Made by a program: the position numbers and the translations under genes
Notes under the pieces: model-generated
Told to the model about the DNA's origin: nothing
Databases searched by the model: none
Seen by the model: only the letters and a program-made list of their open reading frames with translations
In this document: one piece after another, positions 24,631-32,695 of the stretch
Layout: each line of letters opens with the position of its first letter
How positions within the stretch are numbered: position 1 is the stretch's first letter
Assembly (NCBI RefSeq): GCF_004458765.1
Contig: NZ_SPJX01000321.1
Span: 1-51,681, forward strand
DNA from: Microvirga pakistanensis
GTDB lineage: Bacteria > Pseudomonadota > Alphaproteobacteria > Rhizobiales > Beijerinckiaceae
Length of the DNA stretch: 51,681 nt
Direction of reading: 5' to 3'

Positions 24631-25110
24631 AAGATAGCCGTTTGCAAGCCGCCAGATCGCCCGCACCTCGTCCGCCGCCTTTCGCAAGGAGCAGCTTGCG
24701 TGATAGCGCCTGAGAGCATTGAGATGCTGCTCCAACTCCCGCTCCAACCCGCTCTCCGGCTCGGACGGGACTCCGTCCTCGGGCACCGTCCCCTGGAAGC
24801 GCGAGGCGACGAAGGTAAGCGTCCGGTTGACCAGATTGCCGAACGTATCGGCGAGATCATTGTTCACGTCCCGCCCGAAGCGGTCGAAGGTGAAGTCGGT
24901 ATCATTCCCCTCGGGAGCATTTGCGGCCAGCCACCAACGCCAGTTGTCCGCCGGCAGCAGATCGAGCGCCTGATCAAGGAAGATGCCTCGCCGCTCGCAC
25001 GTTGAGAACTTTCCACCCTCGAAGGTAAGCCAGTTCACGCCTTTGATGACATCGACGGTTTTCCACGGCTCGCCTGAGCCGATCAACGTGAAGTTTAACG
25101 AATGTCCTGG
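24626..25110 (-). pseudogene. metG: Methionyl-tRNA synthetase fragment, truncated at both ends
   Basis: The minus strand reads IGSGEPWKTVDVIKGVNWLT, FEGGKFSTCERRGIFLDQAL, ADNWRWWLAANAPEGNDTDF and RFGRDVNNDLADTFGNLVNR, then RAIWRLANGYLQ. This is the KMSKS region (here FSTCE in place of the usual FSTS) and the anticodon-binding helices of class 1 MetRS. About 160 of some 510 residues remain. There is no N-terminal Rossmann fold with HIGH motif, and the C-terminus runs straight into the ATP-grasp remnant. This cannot be the cell's essential metG and must be a relic of a second copy. Confidence 0.85.
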
Positions 25111-25212
25111 GATCTCGACCGTTCCGGACTATGGGGCCTTGTTCCACAACTCCTGTTCGGCGAAAAAGCCCGTCAGCTTGATGCAAAGTCGAGCCAGTCG
25201 ATGGGGAACACG

Positions 25213-25578
25213 ATGCACATTGTCGGAATGGACCACGTCCAGTTAGCCATGCCGGCTGGGCGCGAGGATGATGCCCGAGCCTTCTACGACAACCTCCTGG
25301 GCATCCCGGAGGTCGCAAGGCCTCCTCACCTGGCTGCCCGAGGCGGTTGCTGGTTCGAGAGCGGGAGCGTGAAGGTTCACCTGGGAGTGGAAGACCCTTT
25401 TGCCCCGGCGAGGAAGGCTCATCCAGCGTTCATTGTCCGGGACTTGGCGGCCGTGTCACGGCGGCTGGAAGAGGCCGGCTACGAGCTGAAAGAGGATCAG
25501 CCTCTGGAGGGGTTTGAGCGCAGGTATGTGAGCGGCCCGTTCGGCAATCGGATCGAGCTGATGCAGCCAAACCGCTGA
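25213..25578 (+). CDS. VOC-family protein (glyoxalase-like)
   Basis: 121 residues, one complete VOC module: MHIVGMDHVQLAMPAGREDD with metal-type H8, RAFYDNLLGIPEV, HPAFIVRDLAAVSRRLEEAG and YVSGPFGNRIELMQP with the terminal E. Such small proteins act as lactoylglutathione-lyase-like enzymes or drug-binding proteins; the substrate is not known. The ATG at 25213 has GGGGA upstream. The frame is open for another 37 codons but without homology there. It stands alone after the metG fragment. Confidence 0.8.
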   Translation: MHIVGMDHVQLAMPAGREDDARAFYDNLLGIPEVARPPHLAARGGCWFESGSVKVHLGVEDPFAPARKAHPAFIVRDLAAVSRRLEEAGYELKEDQPLEGFERRYVSGPFGNRIELMQPNR

Positions 25579-25705
25579 AGCCACCCGGTAGGTAATTGGC
25601 GGCCCGTGTGACCAGGTGTGGCCGTATATGCGCCCGTTTCTGATGAGATCAATTTCTCCCGTATTGTCGCGTATCCGGTGAACCGAACGCGTGCGAGGAC
25701 AGACC

Positions 25706-25936
25706 ATGACCCTTCAAGGAGTGGCGGCCTTCACAACGGCCGCGTTGGTTAGCCTGACGGTGCAGGCCGAAGCGCGGACACCGTGCCAGGAGTACCTGCG
25801 GCTGCGCAACGCCGCCTCGGAAGCCTGGACACAGGCGATGAGAACGCCGCGCTCGGATCGCTGCGAAGCCTTGCATCGTGCCTCCTTGACCGCGGAGGCG
25901 ACGCTCGCGTACGCAGGTGCCAATCGTGAGTCGTGA
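25706..25936 (+). CDS. Small exported protein, unknown
   Basis: 76 residues from an ATG preceded by GAGGA. An N-terminal hydrophobic segment ending in an AEA cleavage-like site (MTLQGVAAFTTAALVSLTVQ, then AEA) is followed by a short charged part with two cysteines (TPCQEYLRLRN; SDRCEALHRA). It is probably periplasmic. No family was recognised. It converges on the cyclase gene with only 17 bases between the stops. Confidence 0.55.
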   Translation: MTLQGVAAFTTAALVSLTVQAEARTPCQEYLRLRNAASEAWTQAMRTPRSDRCEALHRASLTAEATLAYAGANRES

Positions 25937-25953
25937 ATACCCGGTGGCAGCTG

Positions 25954-27177
25954 CTATACCCGCTCCAGCGTGAAAAACTCCTGCGCCTTCTCGACCCCTC
26001 GCAGCGCATACCGGCCGACTCCAACAAAGCGAGCCCGATCCTCAGCTTGAGTCGCAGCCGCGAAGGCGGAGGAAATTAGAACGTCCTTCTCAACAGACCG
26101 GCACAAAGCTGCGATGCGGCTTGCCTCATTGACGGCGGGACCCACGACCGTGAAATCAAGCCGGTCCTTGCTTCCGATATTCCCGTAAAAGACCTCTCCT
26201 ATGTGGAGGCTCAGATACGGATCCGTGGTCGGCAGAGCCTGAGATGAGCGTCTCGCGTTTACGGTATCAACCTCGGCCCGCATCAACGCCTCAGCGCGAA
26301 GGGCGGATGCACATGCTGTGCTCGGGTCATCAGCCTTGAATATTGCAAGGACGCCATCTCCAATCAACTTCAAGACGTCACCGCCGGCCTCATGCACCGA
26401 GGAGATGATCGCGTCGGCGTAATCGTTCAGAAACGGGATCACATCGTGCGGCGCAGCATCTGTGATGCGCGTGAAGCCTCGTAGGTCACTATACCAAATC
26501 ACTGCGCTGATGCGCTCAGCTACGCCACGTGCGATGCGGCCAGACAGCACCCGCTGACCGGCATCGCGGCCGAGGTAGGTTTCAACGATTGTTTCCACTA
26601 CGCGACCCAGTGAAATGCACTTCAAGGCTAGTGCAAATGTCGGCAACAGTTGGCGCAGAAAGACGAGCTGGGACTCTTCGAAGCCTTCTGGCGTGTCCGT
26701 CGCCCAGGACGAGTGGACCGCATCCATCTCACCAAGGGCACCCTTACCGAACCGGTGGGTTAGTGCGATATAGTCGGTCTGCCCCTCTGACCGCAATTCC
26801 TGAAGAAGTGGGAACTCGGCTGTCTCACCTTGAGCGAGACGGCGCCTCAATTCTGTGGCTCCAGTGCCGAGCATATAGTTGAACGGACTGTTTGCCCATT
26901 TTTGAGCAGCGTCGCCCCCGTCGCTGACACGTCCGTATTCGTTGAAAGGTGTGAACTCACCGGAGTGCCGCCACCGAAAAACGTGGCCTTCATGGGTCGG
27001 GTGCAGTGTATCTATGAGGACGAGCACACGGGCAACTGGAATGCCAGAAGTTCGGAGGCGCTCGCAAAAACCATGAACGAGCTCGACTTCACTGAGACCA
27101 CAGAGTCCGGCCTCAGTCACGAAATCCAAGATTGGAGCTGCTTTGGTCAAGTCCACCCACCCAAAATGGCACGCCAC
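25954..27177 (-). CDS. Class III adenylate/guanylate cyclase
   Basis: 407 residues, no membrane segment, so soluble. The N-terminal ~210 residues form a sensor part with a domain found in many rhizobial cyclases (FCERLRTSGIPVARVLVLID; VFRWRHSGEFTPFNEYGRVS). The catalytic domain begins at about 222: metal aspartates D231 in WYSDLRGFT and D274 in LKLIGDGVLAIF, then DRLDFTVVGPAVNEASRIA, which contains the nucleotide-specificity and ribose-binding residues. The Lys before IGD and the Asp in LDFT favour ATP, hence cAMP. The input signal is unknown. It stands alone between convergent and divergent genes. Confidence 0.9.
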   Translation of the reverse strand: MACHFGWVDLTKAAPILDFVTEAGLCGLSEVELVHGFCERLRTSGIPVARVLVLIDTLHPTHEGHVFRWRHSGEFTPFNEYGRVSDGGDAAQKWANSPFNYMLGTGATELRRRLAQGETAEFPLLQELRSEGQTDYIALTHRFGKGALGEMDAVHSSWATDTPEGFEESQLVFLRQLLPTFALALKCISLGRVVETIVETYLGRDAGQRVLSGRIARGVAERISAVIWYSDLRGFTRITDAAPHDVIPFLNDYADAIISSVHEAGGDVLKLIGDGVLAIFKADDPSTACASALRAEALMRAEVDTVNARRSSQALPTTDPYLSLHIGEVFYGNIGSKDRLDFTVVGPAVNEASRIAALCRSVEKDVLISSAFAAATQAEDRARFVGVGRYALRGVEKAQEFFTLERV

Positions 27178-27260
27178 AGGTTCCGTTGCAACGCCGGAGC
27201 GAGGTCAAGCGAAATCTGAATGGGACTTCAGGTGACAATTCCGCCATCGGCTTTGCTGGT

Positions 27261-28160
27261 TCACGACAAGTTCCGCGTGCCGGGGAAGCGCTGAACCACC
27301 CAGTCGATGAAGAGCCGCACTCGCGGGGAGAGCTGCCGGCTGCGGGGGTAGAGTACTGAGACCGGGGCCGATGGCGTTGGATAGTCAGCCATGACACGCA
27401 CAAGGCGTCCCTCTGCCAGATCGCGATCGATATGAAAGACAGGCATTTGGGCAAGCCCCAGTCCCAGCAGGACTGCGCTGCGGAAGGTTTCTGTTCCGGT
27501 GACCGAGAGGGGAGCGCGCAGCTCGATTCGCTTCATGCTGTCAGCTTGCACGAATTCAAACGGGGTGAGCGCGCCAGTCGTGATGGAACGGATGCCCACG
27601 GCATGATGATGGGTTAGATCGTCCGGCGTGTGTGGGCAGCCGTATCGCTCCAGATAGGCGGGCGCAGCGCAGGTGATGCGATCAAGCGTCGTGACCGTCC
27701 GCGCCACAAGCTCGCTGTCTGGGAGCGCCCCATAGCGCAGCACGCAGTCGACGCCCTCACGCACCACGTCAACCCAGCGGTCGCTCTCGCTCATCGCGAT
27801 TTCGACATCGGGGTAGCGTGCGAGGAACTCCGGCAGGGCCGGCAAAAGGAAATGCCTCGCGATCGTGCCTTGCACTTCGACCCGCAGCATGCCCTTGGGT
27901 GCCGCGCCGCGGAAAGCGCCCTCCGCATCCTCGACGTCGTCAAGGATCGCGAGGCATCTCCGGTAATAGGCCTCGCCGTCGAGAGTAGGCCGCACGGCGC
28001 GTGTGGTTCGCTGGAGCAGCCGCACGCCAAGCCGGGCTTCGAGCTCCTGGATCACCTGGGTGGCGGTGGAACGCGGGATGTCGAGGTCGTGCGCCGCCGC
28101 GGTGAAGCTGCAGCGATCGACAACCCGGGTAAACAGCCGCATCGCGTCAAGTCTGTCCAT
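27261..28160 (-). CDS. LysR-family transcriptional regulator
   Basis: 299 residues. Helix-turn-helix at about 5-65 (SFTAAAHDLDIPRSTATQVI; RLGVRLLQRTTRAVRPTLDG) and effector domain to the C-terminus (VDVVREGVDCVLRYGALPDS; RVRLFIDWVVQRF). It is divergent from an SDR gene across 125 bases. The region contains CTAAC-TGTA-GTTAG at 28194-28207, a good LysR-type site. It probably controls the SDR/SDR/DoxX/DUF1097 run and itself. Confidence 0.92.
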   Translation of the reverse strand: MDRLDAMRLFTRVVDRCSFTAAAHDLDIPRSTATQVIQELEARLGVRLLQRTTRAVRPTLDGEAYYRRCLAILDDVEDAEGAFRGAAPKGMLRVEVQGTIARHFLLPALPEFLARYPDVEIAMSESDRWVDVVREGVDCVLRYGALPDSELVARTVTTLDRITCAAPAYLERYGCPHTPDDLTHHHAVGIRSITTGALTPFEFVQADSMKRIELRAPLSVTGTETFRSAVLLGLGLAQMPVFHIDRDLAEGRLVRVMADYPTPSAPVSVLYPRSRQLSPRVRLFIDWVVQRFPGTRNLS

Positions 28161-28193
28161 GGCTCGCTCGATTGTTCCATCAGGACGAACAGT

Positions 28194-28207
28194 CTAACTG
28201 TAGTTAG
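28194..28207. promoter_or_regulatory. LysR-type operator candidate
   Basis: CTAAC-TGTA-GTTAG, a perfect 5-bp-arm palindrome 34 bases upstream of the LysR start and 79 before the SDR start, in the centre of the divergent region. Confidence 0.5.
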
Positions 28208-28285
28208 CATAATTATTTCTGCGACTCCAGGAGGCATCTTGCTTGCACCAGCCCGGCAGGGTGGTGACCACAAGGAGCTTTCGAG

Positions 28286-29026
28286 ATGAACAGAGATACG
28301 AACAAAGTAGCAATTGTTACCGGCGCCTCACGGGGCATCGGCGCTGCGATTGCGGAGCGCCTGGCGGCGGACGGCTTCACGGTCGTCATCAACTATGCCG
28401 GCGGCGCGGCCGATGCAGAGACGTTGGTTGCGAAGATCGAAGCCGCGGGCGGCAAGGCCATTCCGGCGCAGGCGGACGTGAGCGACGCAAACGCCGTGGC
28501 CCGTATGTTCGACGCCGCGCAGGCCGCGTTCGGCGGCGTGGACGTGCTGGTGAACAACGCTGGTATCATGAAGGTGGCGCGGCTTGCGGAGTGCGACGAC
28601 GCGCTGTTCGACAGCCAGGTGGCCGTCAACCTGAAGGGCAGCTTCAACACCCTGCGTGAGGCGTCCCGTCGACTGCGCGAGGGTGGCCGGATCATCAACC
28701 TCTCGTCCAGCGTCGTGGGTCTCTATCACCCGAACTACGCTGTCTATGCCGCTACCAAGGCCGGCGTCGAGGCAATGACCCACGTCCTGGCCAAGGAGCT
28801 GCGGGGACGCAACATCACCGTTAACGCCGTGGCCCCTGGACCAACCGCGACCGCACTGTTTCTGGACGCCAATACGCCGGAGTCCATTGAGCGGCTCACC
28901 AAGCTCGCCCCACTGGAGCGTCTCGGCCGGCCTGAGGACATTGCCGCGGCCGTCGCGTTCCTGTCCGGCCCCGACGGAGCCTGGATCAACGGTCAGGTCC
29001 TGCGCGCCAACGGCGGGATCATCTGA
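28286..29026 (+). CDS. SDR-family oxidoreductase (FabG-like)
   Basis: 246 residues, classical SDR. Cofactor motif TGASRGIG (12-19), NNAG at 90-93, catalytic Ser in INLSSS (140-142), Y154 and K158 in YAATK, and a GGII C-terminus. NADP(H) preference is likely because of the basic residue in the TGASRGIG turn. It is the first gene of a run downstream of the divergent LysR regulator; a second SDR follows after 31 bases. It resembles the 3-oxoacyl-ACP reductase-like SDRs that LysR proteins often control, with no identifiable substrate. Confidence 0.92.
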   Translation: MNRDTNKVAIVTGASRGIGAAIAERLAADGFTVVINYAGGAADAETLVAKIEAAGGKAIPAQADVSDANAVARMFDAAQAAFGGVDVLVNNAGIMKVARLAECDDALFDSQVAVNLKGSFNTLREASRRLREGGRIINLSSSVVGLYHPNYAVYAATKAGVEAMTHVLAKELRGRNITVNAVAPGPTATALFLDANTPESIERLTKLAPLERLGRPEDIAAAVAFLSGPDGAWINGQVLRANGGII

Positions 29027-29057
29027 AACCAACCTAAGTCGCAGGAAGGAGTTCGTC

Positions 29058-29951
29058 ATGTCCAAGAAGATCATTCTCATCACGGGCGCGTCCAGCGGCT
29101 TCGGCCGCATGACCGCCGAAGCGCTGGCTCAGGCCGGCCACACGGTCTATGCCTCCATGCGCGACATCACCGGGCGCAACGCAAAGAACGCCGGCGAGCT
29201 GGCTGCTATCGAAGGCCGAGACATTCGCCCGACTGAACTTGACGTTCAGTCGGACGCATCGGCCAATGAAGCGGTCGCGAAGATCATTGCCGAGAGCGGC
29301 CGCATCGATGTGCTGGTTCACAACGCCGGACACATGATGTTCGGCCCGGCTGAAGCCTTCACCCCGGAGCAGTTCGCTCAGCAGTACGATGTCAATGTGC
29401 TCGGAACTCAGAGAGTCAATCGGGCCGCCCTGCCGCACATGCGCCGCCAGCGGCAGGGGCTCCTGGTCTGGGTGTCGAGTTCCAGCTCGGCCGGCGGGAC
29501 GCCGCCCTATCTCTCGCCCTATTTCGCGGCCAAGGCGGCGATGGACTCGCTGGCGGTGCAATATGCCCGTGAGCTGGCCCGCTGGGGCATCGAGACAACG
29601 ATTGTGGTCCCCGGCGCCTTCACCAAGGGCACCAACCACTTCGCGCATTCCGGCAGCCCGGCCGACACCGCGCGCGTCGCTGAATACGAGGCCGGTCCCT
29701 ACAAGGGCTTCATGACCGAGCTGCCGCCGAAATTGGCGGCGACCGTTCCCGAGGACGCTGACCCTGCCGGCGTGGCCGAGCGGATCGTTGCGGCGGTCGA
29801 TGCGCCCTTTGGCGCGCGCCCCTTCCGGATCCACTACGACCCGGCCGAAGACGGCGCGAGCGTCGGTTTCGCGGTCCTCGATCGCGTGCGTTCCGAGTTC
29901 CTGCACCGCGTCGGCCTCGCGGACCTGCTGAAGCCCGCAAAGCTTGTCTGA
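29058..29951 (+). CDS. SDR-family oxidoreductase (classical, retinol-dehydrogenase-like)
   Basis: 297 residues. Cofactor motif TGASSGFG (9-16), HNAG at 88-91, the serine run in VSSSSS, and catalytic Y155 and K159 (YFAAK). The C-terminal extension of about 60 residues beyond the core is typical of the SDR group with 290-300 residues. AAGGAG precedes the ATG at 29058; the frame is open further upstream but overlaps the previous gene. It lies in an operon-like series with SDR 1 and the DoxX protein. Confidence 0.92.
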   Translation: MSKKIILITGASSGFGRMTAEALAQAGHTVYASMRDITGRNAKNAGELAAIEGRDIRPTELDVQSDASANEAVAKIIAESGRIDVLVHNAGHMMFGPAEAFTPEQFAQQYDVNVLGTQRVNRAALPHMRRQRQGLLVWVSSSSSAGGTPPYLSPYFAAKAAMDSLAVQYARELARWGIETTIVVPGAFTKGTNHFAHSGSPADTARVAEYEAGPYKGFMTELPPKLAATVPEDADPAGVAERIVAAVDAPFGARPFRIHYDPAEDGASVGFAVLDRVRSEFLHRVGLADLLKPAKLV

Positions 29952-29969
29952 CGCCAACGAACGGCAGTG

Positions 29970-29988
29970 CCCGCGATCAGCGCGGGCC
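29970..29988 (+). promoter_or_regulatory. Intercistronic hairpin
   Basis: GCCCGCG-ATCAG-CGCGGGC, a perfect 7-bp stem 18 bases after the second SDR and 39 bases before the DoxX start. There is no T tract, so it is more likely an mRNA processing or stability element than a full terminator. Confidence 0.45.
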
Positions 29989-30026
29989 TGCCTTCCTGGC
30001 ATGACCCAGAGCAACAGGAGCATCCA

Positions 30027-30494
30027 ATGTCGAATGAAACCACCCTTATCTTTCCCGGCCTGGCACGGCTCTACGTGACCACCGGGCCACTGACCTACAC
30101 CCTTCTTCGGGCCGCATTCGGCATAACGATCGTCACCCACGGCATTCCGAAGCTTTTGGGAACGGCCCACGGCTCGATGGCCGACCCGATGGCGGGATCA
30201 ACACGCATGATTGGCGAGGTGCTTGGCCTGCCGTTCGCGCCGCAGCTCGCCCTATTCGTCGCGCTGCTGGAGACGTTCGGCGGCCTGGCGGTGGCGCTCG
30301 GCTTTGCCACCCGGATAGTCGCGCCGATGCTGGCGATCCAGATGGCCTTCATCTGCATCGCCCTTGGCCCGACCTATCCCTGGATCGATCGCGGCTTTGA
30401 ATATCCGCTGATCCTGGGCTTCGTCGCGCTGCTGATTTCCATCCACGGCGGCGGCAAGTGGTCCGCCGATCGTCTGATCGGCCGCGAGGTCTAG
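30027..30494 (+). CDS. DoxX-family membrane protein
   Basis: 155 residues with four predicted membrane helices. It has the family's start (YTLLRAAFGITIVTHGIPKL), a loop with GEVLGLPFAPQLALFVALLE, then FGGLAVALGFATRIVAPMLA, and ends in a cytoplasmic tail. DoxX/DUF417 proteins are inner-membrane proteins; some are partners of quinone oxidoreductases or counter oxidative stress. CAGGAG precedes the ATG at 30027. It sits in the LysR-controlled SDR cluster, where a redox role would fit, but this is only contextual. Confidence 0.88.
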   Translation: MSNETTLIFPGLARLYVTTGPLTYTLLRAAFGITIVTHGIPKLLGTAHGSMADPMAGSTRMIGEVLGLPFAPQLALFVALLETFGGLAVALGFATRIVAPMLAIQMAFICIALGPTYPWIDRGFEYPLILGFVALLISIHGGGKWSADRLIGREV

Positions 30495-30567
30495 GCCGGG
30501 TTGTTCTCAACCACATCCACATCCCGGCAGCAGCGATGTCGGGGCAGGCAAACAGAGGAGTTGAAAT

Positions 30568-31137
30568 ATGTCAGTCAAACCTATCCAAGCAGCCGTGACA
30601 GTGCCTCACGGGGGCTCGCAGCAGATCACCGCCACCCGCAATCCGGCGACGCCCAACGGCATCACCCTAATTGGCCGGTTTCTCGCCGTAAGCGCAATAG
30701 CCGGTGTGGTGGCGGCCGCTGCCGCCTATCTCAGCACGCTCGCGGCAGTTCCGGTCTGGGCAATGTTCATGGGCTGGGTCGCCTACTTTACGCGGGGGCA
30801 TTCGGCCCGCGATGGGCTGGTCAACTATCTATGTCTCGCGCTCGGCCTTCTCATTGGCCTCGCGGCGGCGGCGGCATTGGCCGTGCTCGGCCCGGTTCTC
30901 ACCACCTTCACGCTGCCAGTCGTTGTGTTCAGTGTCGGCATGCTGATTGTGTCGCTCCGGGCGTTGCCGACGCTGAGCAATATCCCAAGCTATTTTGTTG
31001 GAGTCATCAGCGTGTTCGCTGCCCATGCGGCGCCGACGCTGGAATCCTTCGCTGAGCTCGGCGGTGCATCCGCCATCGGTTCCTTGGCTGCATGGCTTGC
31101 CTCCGGGGTGCAAGCGAAGGTCAAGCGCCTTGCGTGA
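30568..31137 (+). CDS. DUF1097-family membrane protein
   Basis: 189 residues. A polar N-terminus of about 30 residues is followed by about five membrane segments (RFLAVSAIAGVVAAAAAYLS; WAMFMGWVAYFTRG; LALGLLIGLAAAAALAVLG; IPSYFVGVISVFAAHAAPT). The layout and WAMFMGWVAYFTRG resemble the DUF1097 (YcdZ) family, inner-membrane proteins of unknown function. It is the last gene of the SDR/DoxX run. GAGGAG precedes the ATG. Confidence 0.8.
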   Translation: MSVKPIQAAVTVPHGGSQQITATRNPATPNGITLIGRFLAVSAIAGVVAAAAAYLSTLAAVPVWAMFMGWVAYFTRGHSARDGLVNYLCLALGLLIGLAAAAALAVLGPVLTTFTLPVVVFSVGMLIVSLRALPTLSNIPSYFVGVISVFAAHAAPTLESFAELGGASAIGSLAAWLASGVQAKVKRLA

Positions 31138-31405
31138 GTAGCACGCAACACTAATGGGCTTGGACGGTGTAGCAGCGAGTCCGTAGGTTCTGTCACAAAC
31201 TGATTTGTATTTGCCTATACCTGCGGACCCGCCGCAACGGCGCTTTGCAAAATCAACCGCTTAGCGATGCTGTCTCAAAGCCAATATAGCGCTGAAAATG
31301 CCTATGCTTCAAGTATGCGGCGAATCCCTCCATTCGCTCCACCGCCAAGTGAAGGCAAAGATGGAAATATCCATCGCCGCTGCGTTATTGGTAGTCATCC
31401 AATCT
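31138..31405. other. Intergenic region with a solitary IS6-type end
   Basis: No gene is supported here. The only recognisable element is the IS-end-like sequence at 31186-31216, described separately. Confidence 0.5.
31186..31216 (+). mobile_element. Solitary IS6-family terminal repeat
   Basis: GGTTCTGTCACAAA matches the terminal repeat of the IS6 element at 46396 (GGTTCTGTCGCAAA) in 13 of 14 bases. The following bases, with ATTTGT, match the inner sequence of that element's other end. No transposase follows, so only the tip of an old insertion is left. Confidence 0.55.
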
Positions 31406-31831
31406 CTAGACGGTGCGCCGGCTTCCGGTCAGATGGCCATGAACCTCATAAGCGTTCCGATCAACCCAGTTATGACGGAGCAAGCCGTCCTCACCGACAG
31501 CAATGATCGCGTTGCCGACCATTGTGAAGGGCGTCCCATCCGCCTCGGTCGCAAGAAATCCATTGTTGCGGCCAGTCAGCTGCCAACGCGTGGCAACGCG
31601 TCTTCCGTCGTCGCTTTGGAAGATATCGAGAACTTCGAATTCCAGGTCCCGCACCTGAGACTGGAAACCTATGACCCATTGTTTGAACGCATCACGTGAG
31701 CGAATGTCGTGCCCCCCCGATGTGATCACGAATTCCTCATGGACCAGTGCGTCTATAGCTTGCGGATTTTGTGGCGAGCGCCAGACTTCATTCCAGAAGC
31801 GTTGGACGATATCGATTGAGTTGCGCTGCAT
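31406..31831 (-). CDS. SnoaL-like (NTF2-fold) protein
   Basis: 141 residues, full length for the family. It has IVQRFWNEVWRSPQNPQAID at the start, then HEEFVITSGGHDIRSRDAFK, ATRWQLTGRNNGFLATEADG and a C-terminal VDRNAYEVHG. The fold is a cone-shaped beta barrel that binds small hydrophobic ligands; members are cyclases, isomerases or of unknown role. The ATG at 31831 lies 57 bases downstream of the L,D-transpeptidase stop on the same strand, so co-transcription is possible, although no functional link is evident. Confidence 0.85.
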   Translation of the reverse strand: MQRNSIDIVQRFWNEVWRSPQNPQAIDALVHEEFVITSGGHDIRSRDAFKQWVIGFQSQVRDLEFEVLDIFQSDDGRRVATRWQLTGRNNGFLATEADGTPFTMVGNAIIAVGEDGLLRHNWVDRNAYEVHGHLTGSRRTV

Positions 31832-31888
31832 GACAGACCCCTCCTTGCTTGGTTTCTTTGTTCGAATGGATCAATGGGATTTTGCCGC

Positions 31889-32560
31889 TCAGACCTGACT
31901 GCCGGATGGCGGCAGAACGGTAACCCTGCTTCCCACAGGGACGCGGCGATACAGATCAATAATGTCCTGGTTGAGAAAACGAATGCAACCGGAGGAGACC
32001 ATCGTGCCGATAGTCCATGGCTCAATTGTGCCGTGAAGTCGGTAGAGCGTATCTTGTCCGTCTCTATAGAGATACAGGGCGCGCGGCCCCAAAGGATTGT
32101 CGGGTCCGCCCGGCAAGCCGCCCGCGAACTTTGCGTAGCGTTCTGGGTTTCGGCGAATCATGTCTTGCGTCGGTGTCCAACGCGGCCATTCCGCCTTTCG
32201 CCCGATCGTTGCAGATCCCTGAAAGTTGAATGCCTCCTCCTTGCCGACTCCAACTCCATACCGGATCGCCCGACCTCCGCCCAACACCAGATAGGCATAT
32301 CGCTCGCCCGGATCGACGACTACGGTGCCCGGCGGTTCCGCACTGGAGTAGGAGACCTCGCGGCGCCAGAACCTCGGGTCGACTTGCGTGAGATCGACTG
32401 TCTGAACGGGAAATGGCTCATCATTCAGAGCAGCATACATCTGCAAGTAGAAGGTATCGATTTTGGCGGTAGCCGGCTCGATCGTAGCGGTTTCAGGACG
32501 AGAAACGCACCCTGCGAGCATTCCCGTCCCCATTAGCAATACAGTTCGTCTCGTCATCAT
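31889..32560 (-). CDS. Lipoprotein L,D-transpeptidase (YkuD domain)
   Basis: 223 residues. The signal peptide ends in a lipobox LAGC with C18 as lipidation site, so the protein is anchored in a membrane on the periplasmic side. The YkuD domain covers about 75-220: GERYAYLVLGGG, then YRLHGTIEPWTIG and the catalytic SSGCIRFLNQD with C192 and H176. These enzymes form 3-3 cross-links in peptidoglycan or attach lipoproteins to it. It is followed by a SnoaL-like gene and is unrelated to the upstream LysR. This is the ErfK/YbiS group. Confidence 0.92.
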   Translation of the reverse strand: MMTRRTVLLMGTGMLAGCVSRPETATIEPATAKIDTFYLQMYAALNDEPFPVQTVDLTQVDPRFWRREVSYSSAEPPGTVVVDPGERYAYLVLGGGRAIRYGVGVGKEEAFNFQGSATIGRKAEWPRWTPTQDMIRRNPERYAKFAGGLPGGPDNPLGPRALYLYRDGQDTLYRLHGTIEPWTIGTMVSSGCIRFLNQDIIDLYRRVPVGSRVTVLPPSGSQV

Positions 32561-32695
32561 TGCTTGTCAGTTCCCGTAGGCCGGACTGCAAGTAAGGTTG
32601 ATCGCGCACATGTGTCCATTAGCTATGCGTTTATAGGCATCATAGCTGTGAGTTATGATGCCTCAGACCGCATGCATCTCTGTTCCTCTGATCTC

